Shown here: in pieces, positions 1-6,718 of the stretch
Layout of the letters: every line of letters starts with the position of its first letter
Numbering within the stretch: position 1 is the stretch's first letter
Assembly (NCBI GenBank): GCA_902362965.1
Contig: CABIYQ010000032.1
Span: forward strand, 1,207 to 9,051
Length of the DNA: 7,845 nucleotides
Source of the DNA: Oscillospiraceae bacterium
GTDB taxonomy: Bacteria; Bacillota; Clostridia; Oscillospirales; Ruminococcaceae
Direction: 5' to 3'
The notes under the pieces: model-generated
Seen by the model: the letters and a program-made list of their open reading frames with translations, nothing else
The model's database searches: none
What the model was told of the DNA's origin: nothing
Position numbers and translations under genes: made by a program

Positions 1-1
1 C

Positions 2-3000
2 GAGGGAAATATTCTTACAATTTCCGAAATGAGTAACAATCAGAGAATAGTAACAGATTCCACAGGCAGAACCTATAAAATCAACTATAACGGTAATAAA
101 GAGCATCTTCGTGTAACAAAGATAGAGGATACTTCTGCCGGAAGAACAGTAACATACAGGTACAACGGAGATTTTCAGTTAATATCGGCAACAAGCGTAT
201 CAGGCGGTACAGAAAAGTACGAATATGACGGCAACGGCAGACTCTGCAAGATCACAAACTGCTATGACGAGGTAACAGATCAGATTAACTATCTGTCACA
301 CGGCGAAGTTAATTATCTCATAAATTCCGCAGGACTGAAGCAGGAATACACATATGATAAGGGACAGAAGCAGACAGGTCTAAAGGAATATGACGGTGAT
401 AAGCTTGTTAAGACTTTTAAATATGACTATGATGAAAAATATGCTGTTAAGACAAATACAGTTGAAACTGACGGACAGACATATGAAGTCGATAAGATCA
501 CTTACAACATGGTTGACGGAAAGAACAAGTATGACGAGATGTCCGAAAGCGTTGACATCATGGGCAATACTACCAAGTATGAGCGTGATGAAAACGGAAA
601 TGTGACAAAGACGATCAATCCAGACGGAACATATACTTTAGCCAATTACAACGATAAAAACAGCCTTATTGCTTCCGTTGACGAAATGGGATATGCGACA
701 ATCAAGGCATATGACAAAAACGGAACTAGAATACTAAAGGAAGCGGTAAGTGTGAATCCGCTTTCACAGGCAGATATAAATACTGTAACTTCAAAGAATT
801 TTAATCCGATAACATATCTTGCAACTCATGAAAGCAGCTATGCGATAACAAGTCATGAATACTATGCCGACAGCTATGTAAGCGGAGTAGTGGGACTGAT
901 CAAAAAGACAACCGATCCTGTCGGGAACATAACAGAGTATGATTATTACAAATCAGGCAACGGCAAGGGACTGCCGAAGTCTAAGACAATTAAAGACGGA
1001 AACACAGTTGTAAACAGTATTGAATACGAATACAACTCACAGCTTCAGGTGTCTAAAGAAAAGACAAGCGTTGATATAGCCAAAGGCGTTTATGCTGTGA
1101 AAGAGTATGAGTATGATAAGTTCAACAATGTGACCAAGGTAAAGGATTTTGGTACAGGTTCAACTGCTGCTGTTACAATTTCAGAATATGACAAACTCAG
1201 CAGAAAAACAGCGGAATACAGTCCGAATTATTCAGCAGACAAAAGTCATGGAACACTGACAGAATATTATCCAAGCGGCAGTGTAAAAAAGCAGACTGAT
1301 GCCCTTGGAAATGTGACTTCATTCAAGTATGACGCATACGGAAATGTTACAGAGAAAACCAATCCTGATAAAACAATAAACATAACCGAATATGACGGAT
1401 TACAGCGTGAAAAAGCAACATATTTCAAATGGAAGGCAGAAGCTGAAAAGCAGGTTCTTACGTCTACGGAATATGAGTTTGTAAAACACGGATTTAATGT
1501 ATACACAGCTCTTGACAGTTGTTCTTCCAAGTCATGCAGCGGGCTTAAAACGATCAAGAAAACATATATCACTGCAGAAAAACAAGTTTTGACGGAAACA
1601 CTTGCCGATTTCAGAGGAAATCCTGTTACTGAAAAGACAAACGGCGAAACCAAGAGAACAAGCGCATATTACGCAAACGGACAGCTTGCAAGACAGATCG
1701 ACGCATTAAGAAATACCACAAAATATGAGTATAAGACGCTTAACAAGCTGACCAAGACATATACTCCGTTTGATACTGAAAACGGTGCTGTAAGATACTC
1801 CGTTACAGAAAATGAGTATGACAAGAACGGTAATGTAATTCTGACAAGGCAGACTGTTCAGAAGCAGGATTCAAGCGATAAAAAATACAGCATTACGCAG
1901 AATAAGTATAATGCAATGGGACTTCTGGAACAGGTAACACTGAGCGGAACAGATTCAAAGGATAAAAATATTTCAAAGTATTTCTACAACAACGCCGGAG
2001 TTCAGATAAAGATGTACACGGGTATGTCCTCTGATAATGACACATCATATCTGACAACAAATTATGAGTATGACAATTGGCTGAGGGCAGTTAGAACCAC
2101 CGACAGTACAGGCTACAACTCAGGTACGATCACTTACGACCTTAACGGTAACGTTCTCACAAACACAGACGCAAACGGCAACGTTACAACCAATACTTAT
2201 GACGCTTTAAACCGAGTACTCACTTCAAATACTGTAAATTCTAAAGATTCCAAAAAGAATGTCAGCAAATCATATGAATATGACAATATGGGCAGGATTT
2301 CAAGAGCTATAACCAATGATTTAACCACTACATATTCATATGATGATTTAGGCAGAAAGAGCGAGGAAATCGAAAGTAAGGACGGATATTCAACCTTTAA
2401 GGGATTTTTCTACGAGGGAGTTTCGCAGTATACAAGACAGCAGATAGTAGGTATTAATAACCTTTTGATGTATTCATACACAAGCTATGAATATGACGGT
2501 GAAATGAGGCTTACCAAGGTAAAGGAAACAGGAGAAGAAACAGTTTCATATACCTATGACAGAAACGGAAACAAGAAGTCGGAAACCCTTGCAAACGGAG
2601 TAGTATCCACCTATGATTACAATAATGCGAATAGGATAGTAAAACTTGTTAACAAAAAGGGCAATAGTACCATATCAAGCTACGAATATTCATATTATCT
2701 TGATGGTTCTGACGCTTGCAAAAAGACTACAGAAAATGGTATAATAGAAACTACGGAATATGAGTATGACGGTTTAAAAAGGCTGACTGAGGAATCCGTT
2801 GCTAAGGGAAACAACACAGATACCTATTCATACGAGTATGACGATTACGGCAACCGTTCCAAGATGACGGCGACAGGTTCTGAGAATTATGTAACTGAAT
2901 ACAATTACAATAACGCTCAAGGAAAATACACTGCGTTGCTTCAGAAGGAAGTAAAGACTGTTGAGGGTGAAGCAAATCCGATTGATTTGAATAGTAATGT

Positions 3001-4324
3001 TAAACAAATAGTTTATACATATGACGCAAACGGCAATCAGATCAAAAAGACTGCTGAGGGCAAGACTGAAACCAATACATACGATGGTTTAAATCAGCTT
3101 ATCGGTTTTACCGACGGTGAAACGACTGCAAGCTACAAGTACAACGCAAGCGGTCTGAGATATGAGAAAACCGTTAATGGAGAAACGATAAATCATGTTT
3201 GGGACGGAAATAAGCAGATAGTAGCAGATGTAATTGACAACCAGTTCTATGAGGCTGACTGCTATATCAGAGGAACAAATCTTGTAGCAAAGTATAACTA
3301 CTGGAACGGTAAGAAAACTGAGTATACTTACTATACACAAAACGCTCATGGCGATGTAGTAAACCTTACTGATAAAGAAGGTAAGGTAACTAAGAGTTAC
3401 AGATATGACGCATTTGGTGTTGAAAAAAACATTGATGAAAATGATACAAATGCATTCCGTTACTGTGGTGAGTATTACGACAAGGAAACAGCTACTGTTT
3501 ATCTGAGGGCAAGATACTATAACCCAAATACCGGTAGGTTTATTAGCCGTGATTCATACGTAGGAAGAAGAACTGATCCGCTTAGCTTGAATCTTTATAC
3601 TTATTGTGCAAATAATCCTGTATATTTTTTTGATCCAAGTGGATATAGTTATGGAACACTGCCAGATGGAACAAAAATGTCAATTAATAGTGCTTGGGAT
3701 GCAAAAGTATTTAATGAATTAAGAGATAAACAACTTTCAACTGAAGTTAATGCGAAAAAAAATACATATGCTGATCCTAATGATGCGTTTGGATTAAATA
3801 AACAACAACAGGAGGCTAATGCTGAATATATATATAATTATTTGAGCAATGAAGGATGGAGTATAAATGCTATTTGTGGTTTGCTTGGAAATATACAGCA
3901 GGAAAGTCAAATGAATCCTGGAGCTTGGCAAATTGGTTTTGAAAATAATAAAAGTAGTTCTAATTGTGGGTATGGATTAATACAGTTTACTCCTGCAGAA
4001 GATTTTCTTCCTAAAATAGGGCTTTCTATAGATAATATTGATGAATATGCAGAAAGAAAACCAGGTGAGTTAATTGATTTACAACTAAAATATTTAATAT
4101 CTTCTTGCCAACCTGATCAATATGTTTGGCTTTCTGAAATGGGGGTAAACATTTATGGGTCACCTTATGAAATGGCCTTTGATGAATTTATAACATCATC
4201 AAATAATCCTGGTGAATTAGCATTAGTTTTTCATGGGCATTATGAACGTTCTGCTGATGATGAATTTACTCAGAATAATAGGGTTGAATATGCAAATTAT
4301 TGGTATAATTATTTTAATAACTAA
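2..4324 (+). CDS. RHS/YD-repeat polymorphic toxin with C-terminal phage-tail-type lysozyme domain (5' partial)
   Basis: The reading frame is already open at base 2, so the N-terminus, including any export signal, lies outside the window; the first ATG is at 29 and residues below are counted from it. Residues ~20-1100 are tandem YD repeats (YDxxGN, YEYDxxxR), which in the RHS/WapA family form a shell enclosing a toxic C-terminus. Residues ~1108-1206 are the RHS-associated core (RYDAFG, ARYYNPNTGRFISRD, PVYFFDPSGY); Asp1202 in DPSG is where many relatives self-cleave. The last ~225 residues form a variable tip. From residue ~1264 it resembles phage tail lysozyme domains: an AxxIxxxLxxxGWS helix, GNIQQES with Glu1292 as likely catalytic acid, then GYGLIQFTP (1314-1322). 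Predicted role is cleavage of competitors' peptidoglycan. A lipoprotein gene follows after 28 bp. The toxin assignment is by motif recognition only. Confidence 0.9.
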   Translation, partial: EGNILTISEMSNNQRIVTDSTGRTYKINYNGNKEHLRVTKIEDTSAGRTVTYRYNGDFQLISATSVSGGTEKYEYDGNGRLCKITNCYDEVTDQINYLSHGEVNYLINSAGLKQEYTYDKGQKQTGLKEYDGDKLVKTFKYDYDEKYAVKTNTVETDGQTYEVDKITYNMVDGKNKYDEMSESVDIMGNTTKYERDENGNVTKTINPDGTYTLANYNDKNSLIASVDEMGYATIKAYDKNGTRILKEAVSVNPLSQADINTVTSKNFNPITYLATHESSYAITSHEYYADSYVSGVVGLIKKTTDPVGNITEYDYYKSGNGKGLPKSKTIKDGNTVVNSIEYEYNSQLQVSKEKTSVDIAKGVYAVKEYEYDKFNNVTKVKDFGTGSTAAVTISEYDKLSRKTAEYSPNYSADKSHGTLTEYYPSGSVKKQTDALGNVTSFKYDAYGNVTEKTNPDKTINITEYDGLQREKATYFKWKAEAEKQVLTSTEYEFVKHGFNVYTALDSCSSKSCSGLKTIKKTYITAEKQVLTETLADFRGNPVTEKTNGETKRTSAYYANGQLARQIDALRNTTKYEYKTLNKLTKTYTPFDTENGAVRYSVTENEYDKNGNVILTRQTVQKQDSSDKKYSITQNKYNAMGLLEQVTLSGTDSKDKNISKYFYNNAGVQIKMYTGMSSDNDTSYLTTNYEYDNWLRAVRTTDSTGYNSGTITYDLNGNVLTNTDANGNVTTNTYDALNRVLTSNTVNSKDSKKNVSKSYEYDNMGRISRAITNDLTTTYSYDDLGRKSEEIESKDGYSTFKGFFYEGVSQYTRQQIVGINNLLMYSYTSYEYDGEMRLTKVKETGEETVSYTYDRNGNKKSETLANGVVSTYDYNNANRIVKLVNKKGNSTISSYEYSYYLDGSDACKKTTENGIIETTEYEYDGLKRLTEESVAKGNNTDTYSYEYDDYGNRSKMTATGSENYVTEYNYNNAQGKYTALLQKEVKTVEGEANPIDLNSNVKQIVYTYDANGNQIKKTAEGKTETNTYDGLNQLIGFTDGETTASYKYNASGLRYEKTVNGETINHVWDGNKQIVADVIDNQFYEADCYIRGTNLVAKYNYWNGKKTEYTYYTQNAHGDVVNLTDKEGKVTKSYRYDAFGVEKNIDENDTNAFRYCGEYYDKETATVYLRARYYNPNTGRFISRDSYVGRRTDPLSLNLYTYCANNPVYFFDPSGYSYGTLPDGTKMSINSAWDAKVFNELRDKQLSTEVNAKKNTYADPNDAFGLNKQQQEANAEYIYNYLSNEGWSINAICGLLGNIQQESQMNPGAWQIGFENNKSSSNCGYGLIQFTPAEDFLPKIGLSIDNIDEYAERKPGELIDLQLKYLISSCQPDQYVWLSEMGVNIYGSPYEMAFDEFITSSNNPGELALVFHGHYERSADDEFTQNNRVEYANYWYNYFNN
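3647..4321 (+). other. Variable toxin tip of the RHS protein: lysozyme-like module
   Basis: This is the segment downstream of the DPSGY core boundary. It starts with a linker of about 55 residues, followed by a lysozyme-like fold of about 165 residues. Composition changes sharply: G+C is 29/60 at 2101-2160 in the repeat shell, 19/60 at 3661-3720 and 12/60 at 4261-4320, and codons shift from TAC/AAC to TAT/AAT. In RHS families the core is conserved and the tip is exchanged together with its immunity gene, so the break probably marks the exchange junction. Key visible residues are Glu1292 (GNIQQES), the GYGLIQFT loop, and Cys1283 and Cys1313. The exact domain limits are estimates. Confidence 0.72.
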
Positions 4325-4340
4325 TGTTTATCATTGAATG

Positions 4341-4355
4341 AAAGGATAAAAATTG
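4341..4355 (+). promoter_or_regulatory. Ribosome binding site selecting a TTG start
   Basis: AAAGGA at 4341-4346 lies 6 nt before TTG at 4353-4355. The nearby ATG at 4338 is in the same frame but meets TAA after two further codons, so it cannot be the start. Starting at TTG gives a complete lipoprotein signal peptide beginning MKKLV, which supports the choice. Confidence 0.7.
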
Positions 4356-5222
4356 AAAAAATTAGTATTAGTTATAGTTGTTGTTTATTTGATATTTTTA
4401 AGTGCTTGTGCAACAAATAATATGTTATCAGAAACAATATATGAAATCCATGATGAAAATTCAATATCATTATATGACTATAGTTTATCAGATAATAATT
4501 TTGAAGATTTTTCTACTGAGAAATATGATTATTCATATTATTTAAAAAAAACATGGGTAATTAGGGGAATAAATGATTTTATGCCATCAATTTATATAAC
4601 TAATATAGACAATGGAATAGTTGAAGGTAAATGGTCGTTACATCCTATTTTACCTGATTGCTATGTAAATTCTTTTGAATCATTGGAATATGGTACAATA
4701 AAAGGAATTATTAGCAATGGAGAAGCACAGTGTAAATTTGATGATGTATCAGGAAGTGGAATAATTAAATTAATTTTTAAAGAGAATAGTATTATTGAAG
4801 CGAATATTGAATTTACAAATAAAGAGTATATCGATAAAGAATACCCTAATGGTAATTATATATTTTATCCATATTCAATTTCAGATTTGAGTGTGTTAAC
4901 AGATAAAAAAATATATCCAATTGAATTGGAATACTGGGGTAAAGTTAATATCATTACTGGATATATTACAGCTCATCATCCATATGCTGTAGCTTATCTA
5001 ACTGATGCAGATGATAATATTCTCTATAGGTTTAAGGGACTTACAAATGGTGTTAAAGTTACTGAAGTTGTAATAGAAGATATGAATGATGATGGATTAT
5101 CAGATATAAAAATTATATTAGGTATGTCAGGAGTGAAAACTAGAGTGGAGTATATATTCATACAGATGGAAAATGGACTGTTTTATAATAGTAAATTAAA
5201 TTCAAACTTCAATAATCAGTAA
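4353..5222 (+). CDS. Secreted lipoprotein, probable immunity protein to the RHS lysozyme toxin
   Basis: This 289-aa protein opens with KK, a hydrophobic run (residues 4-16) and a lipobox LSAC with Cys19, so it should be lipid-anchored on the outer face of the membrane. The mature part looks beta-rich. Residues 243-251 read D-x-N-D-D-G-x-x-D inside VVIEDMNDDGLSDI, a calcium-loop motif like those in FG-GAP/VCBS proteins and in the XAC2610 family, whose founding member inhibits a secreted peptidoglycan hydrolase. It is 28 bp downstream of the toxin, shares its low G+C, and ends at a strong terminator, which is the usual toxin-immunity layout. A surface location fits protection against a wall-degrading enzyme. 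Seen: signal peptide, motif, gene order. Inferred: immunity role and family link. It could instead be an unrelated surface lipoprotein. Confidence 0.8.
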   Translation: MKKLVLVIVVVYLIFLSACATNNMLSETIYEIHDENSISLYDYSLSDNNFEDFSTEKYDYSYYLKKTWVIRGINDFMPSIYITNIDNGIVEGKWSLHPILPDCYVNSFESLEYGTIKGIISNGEAQCKFDDVSGSGIIKLIFKENSIIEANIEFTNKEYIDKEYPNGNYIFYPYSISDLSVLTDKKIYPIELEYWGKVNIITGYITAHHPYAVAYLTDADDNILYRFKGLTNGVKVTEVVIEDMNDDGLSDIKIILGMSGVKTRVEYIFIQMENGLFYNSKLNSNFNNQ

Positions 5223-5252
5223 AGATAATTAGTATAAGTTATAAAAAAATAT

Positions 5253-5295
5253 AAGAGCAAAACAAGCTTTTATTGAGCGAGTTTTGCTCTTTTTT
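5253..5295 (+). terminator. Intrinsic terminator of the toxin-immunity unit
   Basis: AAGAGCAAAAC (5253-5263) pairs perfectly with GTTTTGCTCTT (5281-5291) around a 17-nt loop and is followed by T residues to 5295. It lies 31 bp after the lipoprotein stop. The A-run on the left side could let it work weakly on the other strand as well. Confidence 0.85.
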
Positions 5296-5414
5296 ACATA
5301 CATTATTCTACTTTAAAATAGTAAGAAAAAACCAATAAATAAAGGTTAAAATATATAAAAAACTAAAAAGAAACACAAATCTACAAAAAGCAAGTAAAAA
5401 AAGCAATATAATAA
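5296..5414. other. AT-rich intergenic spacer with no gene
   Basis: I see no credible reading frame here. The stretch is dominated by A runs. A TATAAT hexamer occurs at 5407-5412 on the + strand, but nothing near 5384-5389 resembles TTGACA, so a promoter is only a weak possibility. The spacer separates the toxin locus from the mobile-element block and is where an element boundary could lie. Confidence 0.5.
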
Positions 5415-5459
5415 AAGGAGTAACAAGCTTTTAAAGCATTGTTAACTCCTTATTTTTTT
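5415..5459 (+). terminator. Second terminator-like hairpin
   Basis: AAGGAGTAACAA (5415-5426) pairs with TTGTTAACTCCTT (5439-5451) with one bulged base, and the inner GCTTTTAAAGC extends the stem. T7 follows at 5453-5459. The TATAAT at 5407-5412 ends just two bases before the stem, so it could also be part of a short transcript or an element-end structure. Its shape is that of a rho-independent terminator. Confidence 0.7.
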
Positions 5460-5466
5460 AAAATAA

Positions 5467-5503
5467 CTCTGTTCCGCTTTAAAGGCGGGATGGAGCTTTT
5501 TTT
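5467..5503 (+). terminator. Third terminator/attenuator-like hairpin
   Basis: CTCTGTTCCGC (5467-5477) pairs with GCGGGATGGAG (5485-5495) through 11 consecutive pairs, some of them G-U, and is followed by C and T7 (5497-5503). It lies 86 bp upstream of the sigma-like start, so it may block read-through from the left or act as an attenuator for that gene. Confidence 0.65.
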
Positions 5504-5519
5504 ATGCCTGTTTTTAAGT

Positions 5520-5589
5520 GGCAATGCTATATTGCCGAATATCCGTAGCCTTAGGTCTGATTAAAAAATATCAGATCGGAGGTGAAAGG
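5520..5589 (+). promoter_or_regulatory. Structured leader and ribosome binding site of the sigma-like gene
   Basis: Two hairpins precede the gene: GGCAAT/ATTGCC (5520-5525 with 5531-5536) and GGTCTGAT/ATCAGATC (5554-5561 with 5570-5577, one G-U). The second ends exactly where the Shine-Dalgarno GGAGGTG (5578-5584) begins, 5 nt before ATG 5590. An earlier in-frame ATG at 5518 would place coding sequence across both hairpins and lacks a comparable ribosome binding site, so I prefer 5590. Confidence 0.5.
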
Positions 5590-6030
5590 ATGAATAAATA
5601 CATAATCAGTGTTAGAAATACAGCTAACGGGAAATACGAAAATGTTGAAGTATCTGAAGAAGTATACACATCATATATGAGAACAGGCTGGAACATCAAG
5701 GATAACGATGAATCGTTCTTTAAGCATCAGATACAGTTTTCAGCGCTTCTTGGAAACATTGATGACGCTGTAGAAAATTTTAAAGAACTAATGAATACGA
5801 AAGCTGATACTGAAGAAATTGTTGAATTAAATACTGATTTGCAAATGCTTTGTAAAGCGATGAAAAAACTCAGCAAGGATGAATTGCAGCTGATATCGCT
5901 GATATATTTTGAAAACAAAACAGAGCGTGAGTGTGCGGAGATATATGCCATTAGTCAGAAAAATATCAACAAAAAGAAAAAGAAGATTTTGTGCAAACTT
6001 AACAAACTTATAAAAAACCAAAAATTTTAG
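5590..6030 (+). CDS. Sigma-70 region 4-like DNA-binding protein of a mobile element
   Basis: This 146-aa protein starts at ATG 5590 behind GGAGGTG. The N-terminal part (GKYENVEVSEEVYTSYMRTGW) is of a kind common in small sigma-like proteins of Firmicutes integrative elements. The C-terminal third (from about residue 95, LSKDELQLISLIYFENKTERECAEIYAISQ is the core, ending in a lysine-rich helix) matches a sigma-70 region 4 helix-turn-helix in form: LSxxExxLIxLxYFxxxTxxExAxxxxxS. No region 2 is visible, so it is more likely a transcriptional regulator or accessory factor than a complete sigma factor. It heads the rightward block ending in the serine recombinase and probably controls element genes. 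The lysine and asparagine codons near the end are very A-rich. Confidence 0.75.
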   Translation: MNKYIISVRNTANGKYENVEVSEEVYTSYMRTGWNIKDNDESFFKHQIQFSALLGNIDDAVENFKELMNTKADTEEIVELNTDLQMLCKAMKKLSKDELQLISLIYFENKTERECAEIYAISQKNINKKKKKILCKLNKLIKNQKF

Positions 6031-6058
6031 GGGTATCAAAACCCCTGCAAATACCCCT
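6029..6058 (+). promoter_or_regulatory. Switch-like inverted repeat with two alternative partners
   Basis: AGGGGTAT (6029-6036) overlaps the stop codon of the sigma-like gene. Its first six bases can pair with ACCCCT (6041-6046), or all eight can pair with ATACCCCT (6051-6058). The two pairings exclude each other. No T tract follows, so it is not an ordinary intrinsic terminator. Confidence 0.45.
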
Positions 6059-6431
6059 ATACAAGTGTAAGGGAGAATAAGTCTCTTTCAAAAGGTAACT
6101 TGAAAATTGAATAACAGCATCGGGAATACGTTAATCTTGCGGGCGGTCTAAAAATCGTCAGCCAAAGAAGCCATACGCTTGCGGTAAATATGAAGCTTCA
6201 AAATCCGGAACAGCTTTTCGGAACGGCGATGAAACGCAGGAGGATAATGATACTTCCGTCCAGTCACAGACACAAGCAATGAGGGCGGCTCTATGAGAAC
6301 CATAGAGGGATGAGAGTTCCATGAGATTGATAAGCTGTCGATCGTTTCCGATGTTCCGCCGTGACGGGTATTGAGAATAAATATCACGAGTCTGAGAAAA
6401 TCAGACTTAAGTTAAGGCAAAACGATAAATG
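6059..6431 (+). ncRNA. Candidate structured non-coding RNA or cis-control region
   Basis: No frame in this stretch has both a plausible start with a ribosome binding site and protein-like content; all + frames are interrupted. It contains many local hairpins: AGGGAGA/TCTCTTT (6070-6088, two G-U), TTTCAA/TTGAAA (6086-6105, competing with the previous one), CTCTATG/CATAGAG (6289-6307, 5-nt loop) and AGTCTGA/TCAGACT (6389-6407, loop GAAAA). Its composition is visibly richer in G+C than the flanking sequence. Possible roles are a trans-acting RNA of the mobile element, a long 5' leader for the small genes downstream, or a cis site such as a transfer origin. I recognise no named RNA family. Ends are approximate. 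Confidence 0.35.
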
Positions 6432-6529
6432 TTATACCGCACCGTGAACTTGTTTCTTTAAATGAAAACCAAAATAAGTATCGGTGCGGATATAACTCAA
6501 GCGCAGGAAACTCCTGTGTTTGAGTTATA
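6432..6529 (+). promoter_or_regulatory. Tandem hairpins ahead of the small-gene pair
   Basis: Hairpin A pairs TTATACCGCACCG (6432-6444) with CGGTGCGGATATAA (6482-6495), one bulge. Hairpin B pairs TATAACTCAAGCGCAGGA (6491-6508) with 6512-6529 through 18 consecutive pairs (two G-U) around a 3-nt loop. Their bases overlap at 6491-6495, so full formation of one shortens the other. Hairpin B ends 7 nt before the AGGAG at 6537-6541 that serves the 55-aa gene. It has no long T tract, so control of translation or RNA stability is more likely than termination. Confidence 0.55.
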
Positions 6530-6554
6530 TAAAAATAGGAGTGTGATAATTTGA
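6462..6554 (+). CDS. Possible 30-aa leader peptide
   Basis: ATG at 6462 opens a 30-codon frame (MKTKISIGADITQAQETPVF onward) that reads across hairpins A and B and stops with TGA at 6552-6554, overlapping the TTG start of the next gene in TTGA. The overlap suggests translational coupling: ribosomes crossing this frame would melt hairpin B. Against it, no Shine-Dalgarno precedes the ATG. It may be a control leader, a real small protein, or chance. Confidence 0.3.
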   Translation: MKTKISIGADITQAQETPVFELYKNRSVII

Positions 6555-6718
6555 AAGACAAAAACGATTGGGATAAAATCAGATTTGAATTTTTAAGACT
6601 TAATGAACAACATTTAGTAAATACAAAAAAGTGTAAAAAATGTGTCTGGGCGAATATTGAATCAGGAAAGATATTTTGTTCAAGGTATAAATGTACGGAG
6701 GGAAAAAACTATGTGTAA
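6551..6718 (+). CDS. Small four-cysteine protein, possible zinc-binding, function unknown
   Basis: A 55-aa frame starts at TTG 6551, 9 nt after AGGAG (6537-6541), and ends at TAA 6716-6718. Its product (MKDKNDWDKIRFEFLRLNEQ onward) has a charged helical N-terminus and then cysteines spaced as CxxC (CKKC) and, about 14 residues later, CSRYKC. Four cysteines arranged like this suggest a small zinc-ribbon-like knot, which is inference. The stop overlaps the next gene: ATG 6711 lies inside its last codons, so the two are probably co-translated. I do not recognise a named family. Its position just upstream of a serine recombinase suggests an accessory or regulatory role in the element. Confidence 0.6.
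   Translation: MKDKNDWDKIRFEFLRLNEQHLVNTKKCKKCVWANIESGKIFCSRYKCTEGKNYV

Noticed and set aside
1267..1653. Minus-strand open frame of 128 codons
   Set aside because: It lies wholly inside the RHS gene, has no ribosome binding site, and its product shows no domain; it is a shadow of the YD-repeat coding sequence.
3089..3349. Minus-strand open frame of 86 codons rich in hydrophobic residues
   Set aside because: It is antisense to the RHS core; the hydrophobicity comes from reading Tyr/Asn/Lys-rich repeats backwards.
5407..5412. TATAAT as a promoter -10 element
   Set aside because: No acceptable -35 lies 16-18 bp upstream, and TATAAT by chance is expected in such AT-rich DNA; kept only as a note in the spacer entry.
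5518..5589. Upstream ATG extending the sigma-like protein by 24 residues
   Set aside because: It has no good ribosome binding site, and the added segment covers two hairpins, while ATG 5590 has GGAGGTG at correct spacing.
6029..6046. Hairpin after the sigma-like gene as an intrinsic terminator
   Set aside because: The stem is short and no T tract follows either alternative pairing.
6187..6285. Short + strand frame around AVNMKLQNPEQLFGTA ending at TGA
   Set aside because: It is short, has no ribosome binding site before its ATG, and resembles no family I recognise.
6148..6387. Minus-strand open frame of 79 codons in the hairpin-rich tract
   Set aside because: No Shine-Dalgarno precedes its ATG and it opposes every neighbouring gene. 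If it is conserved, that could simply reflect RNA- or DNA-level constraint. I would revisit it if third-base conservation were shown.
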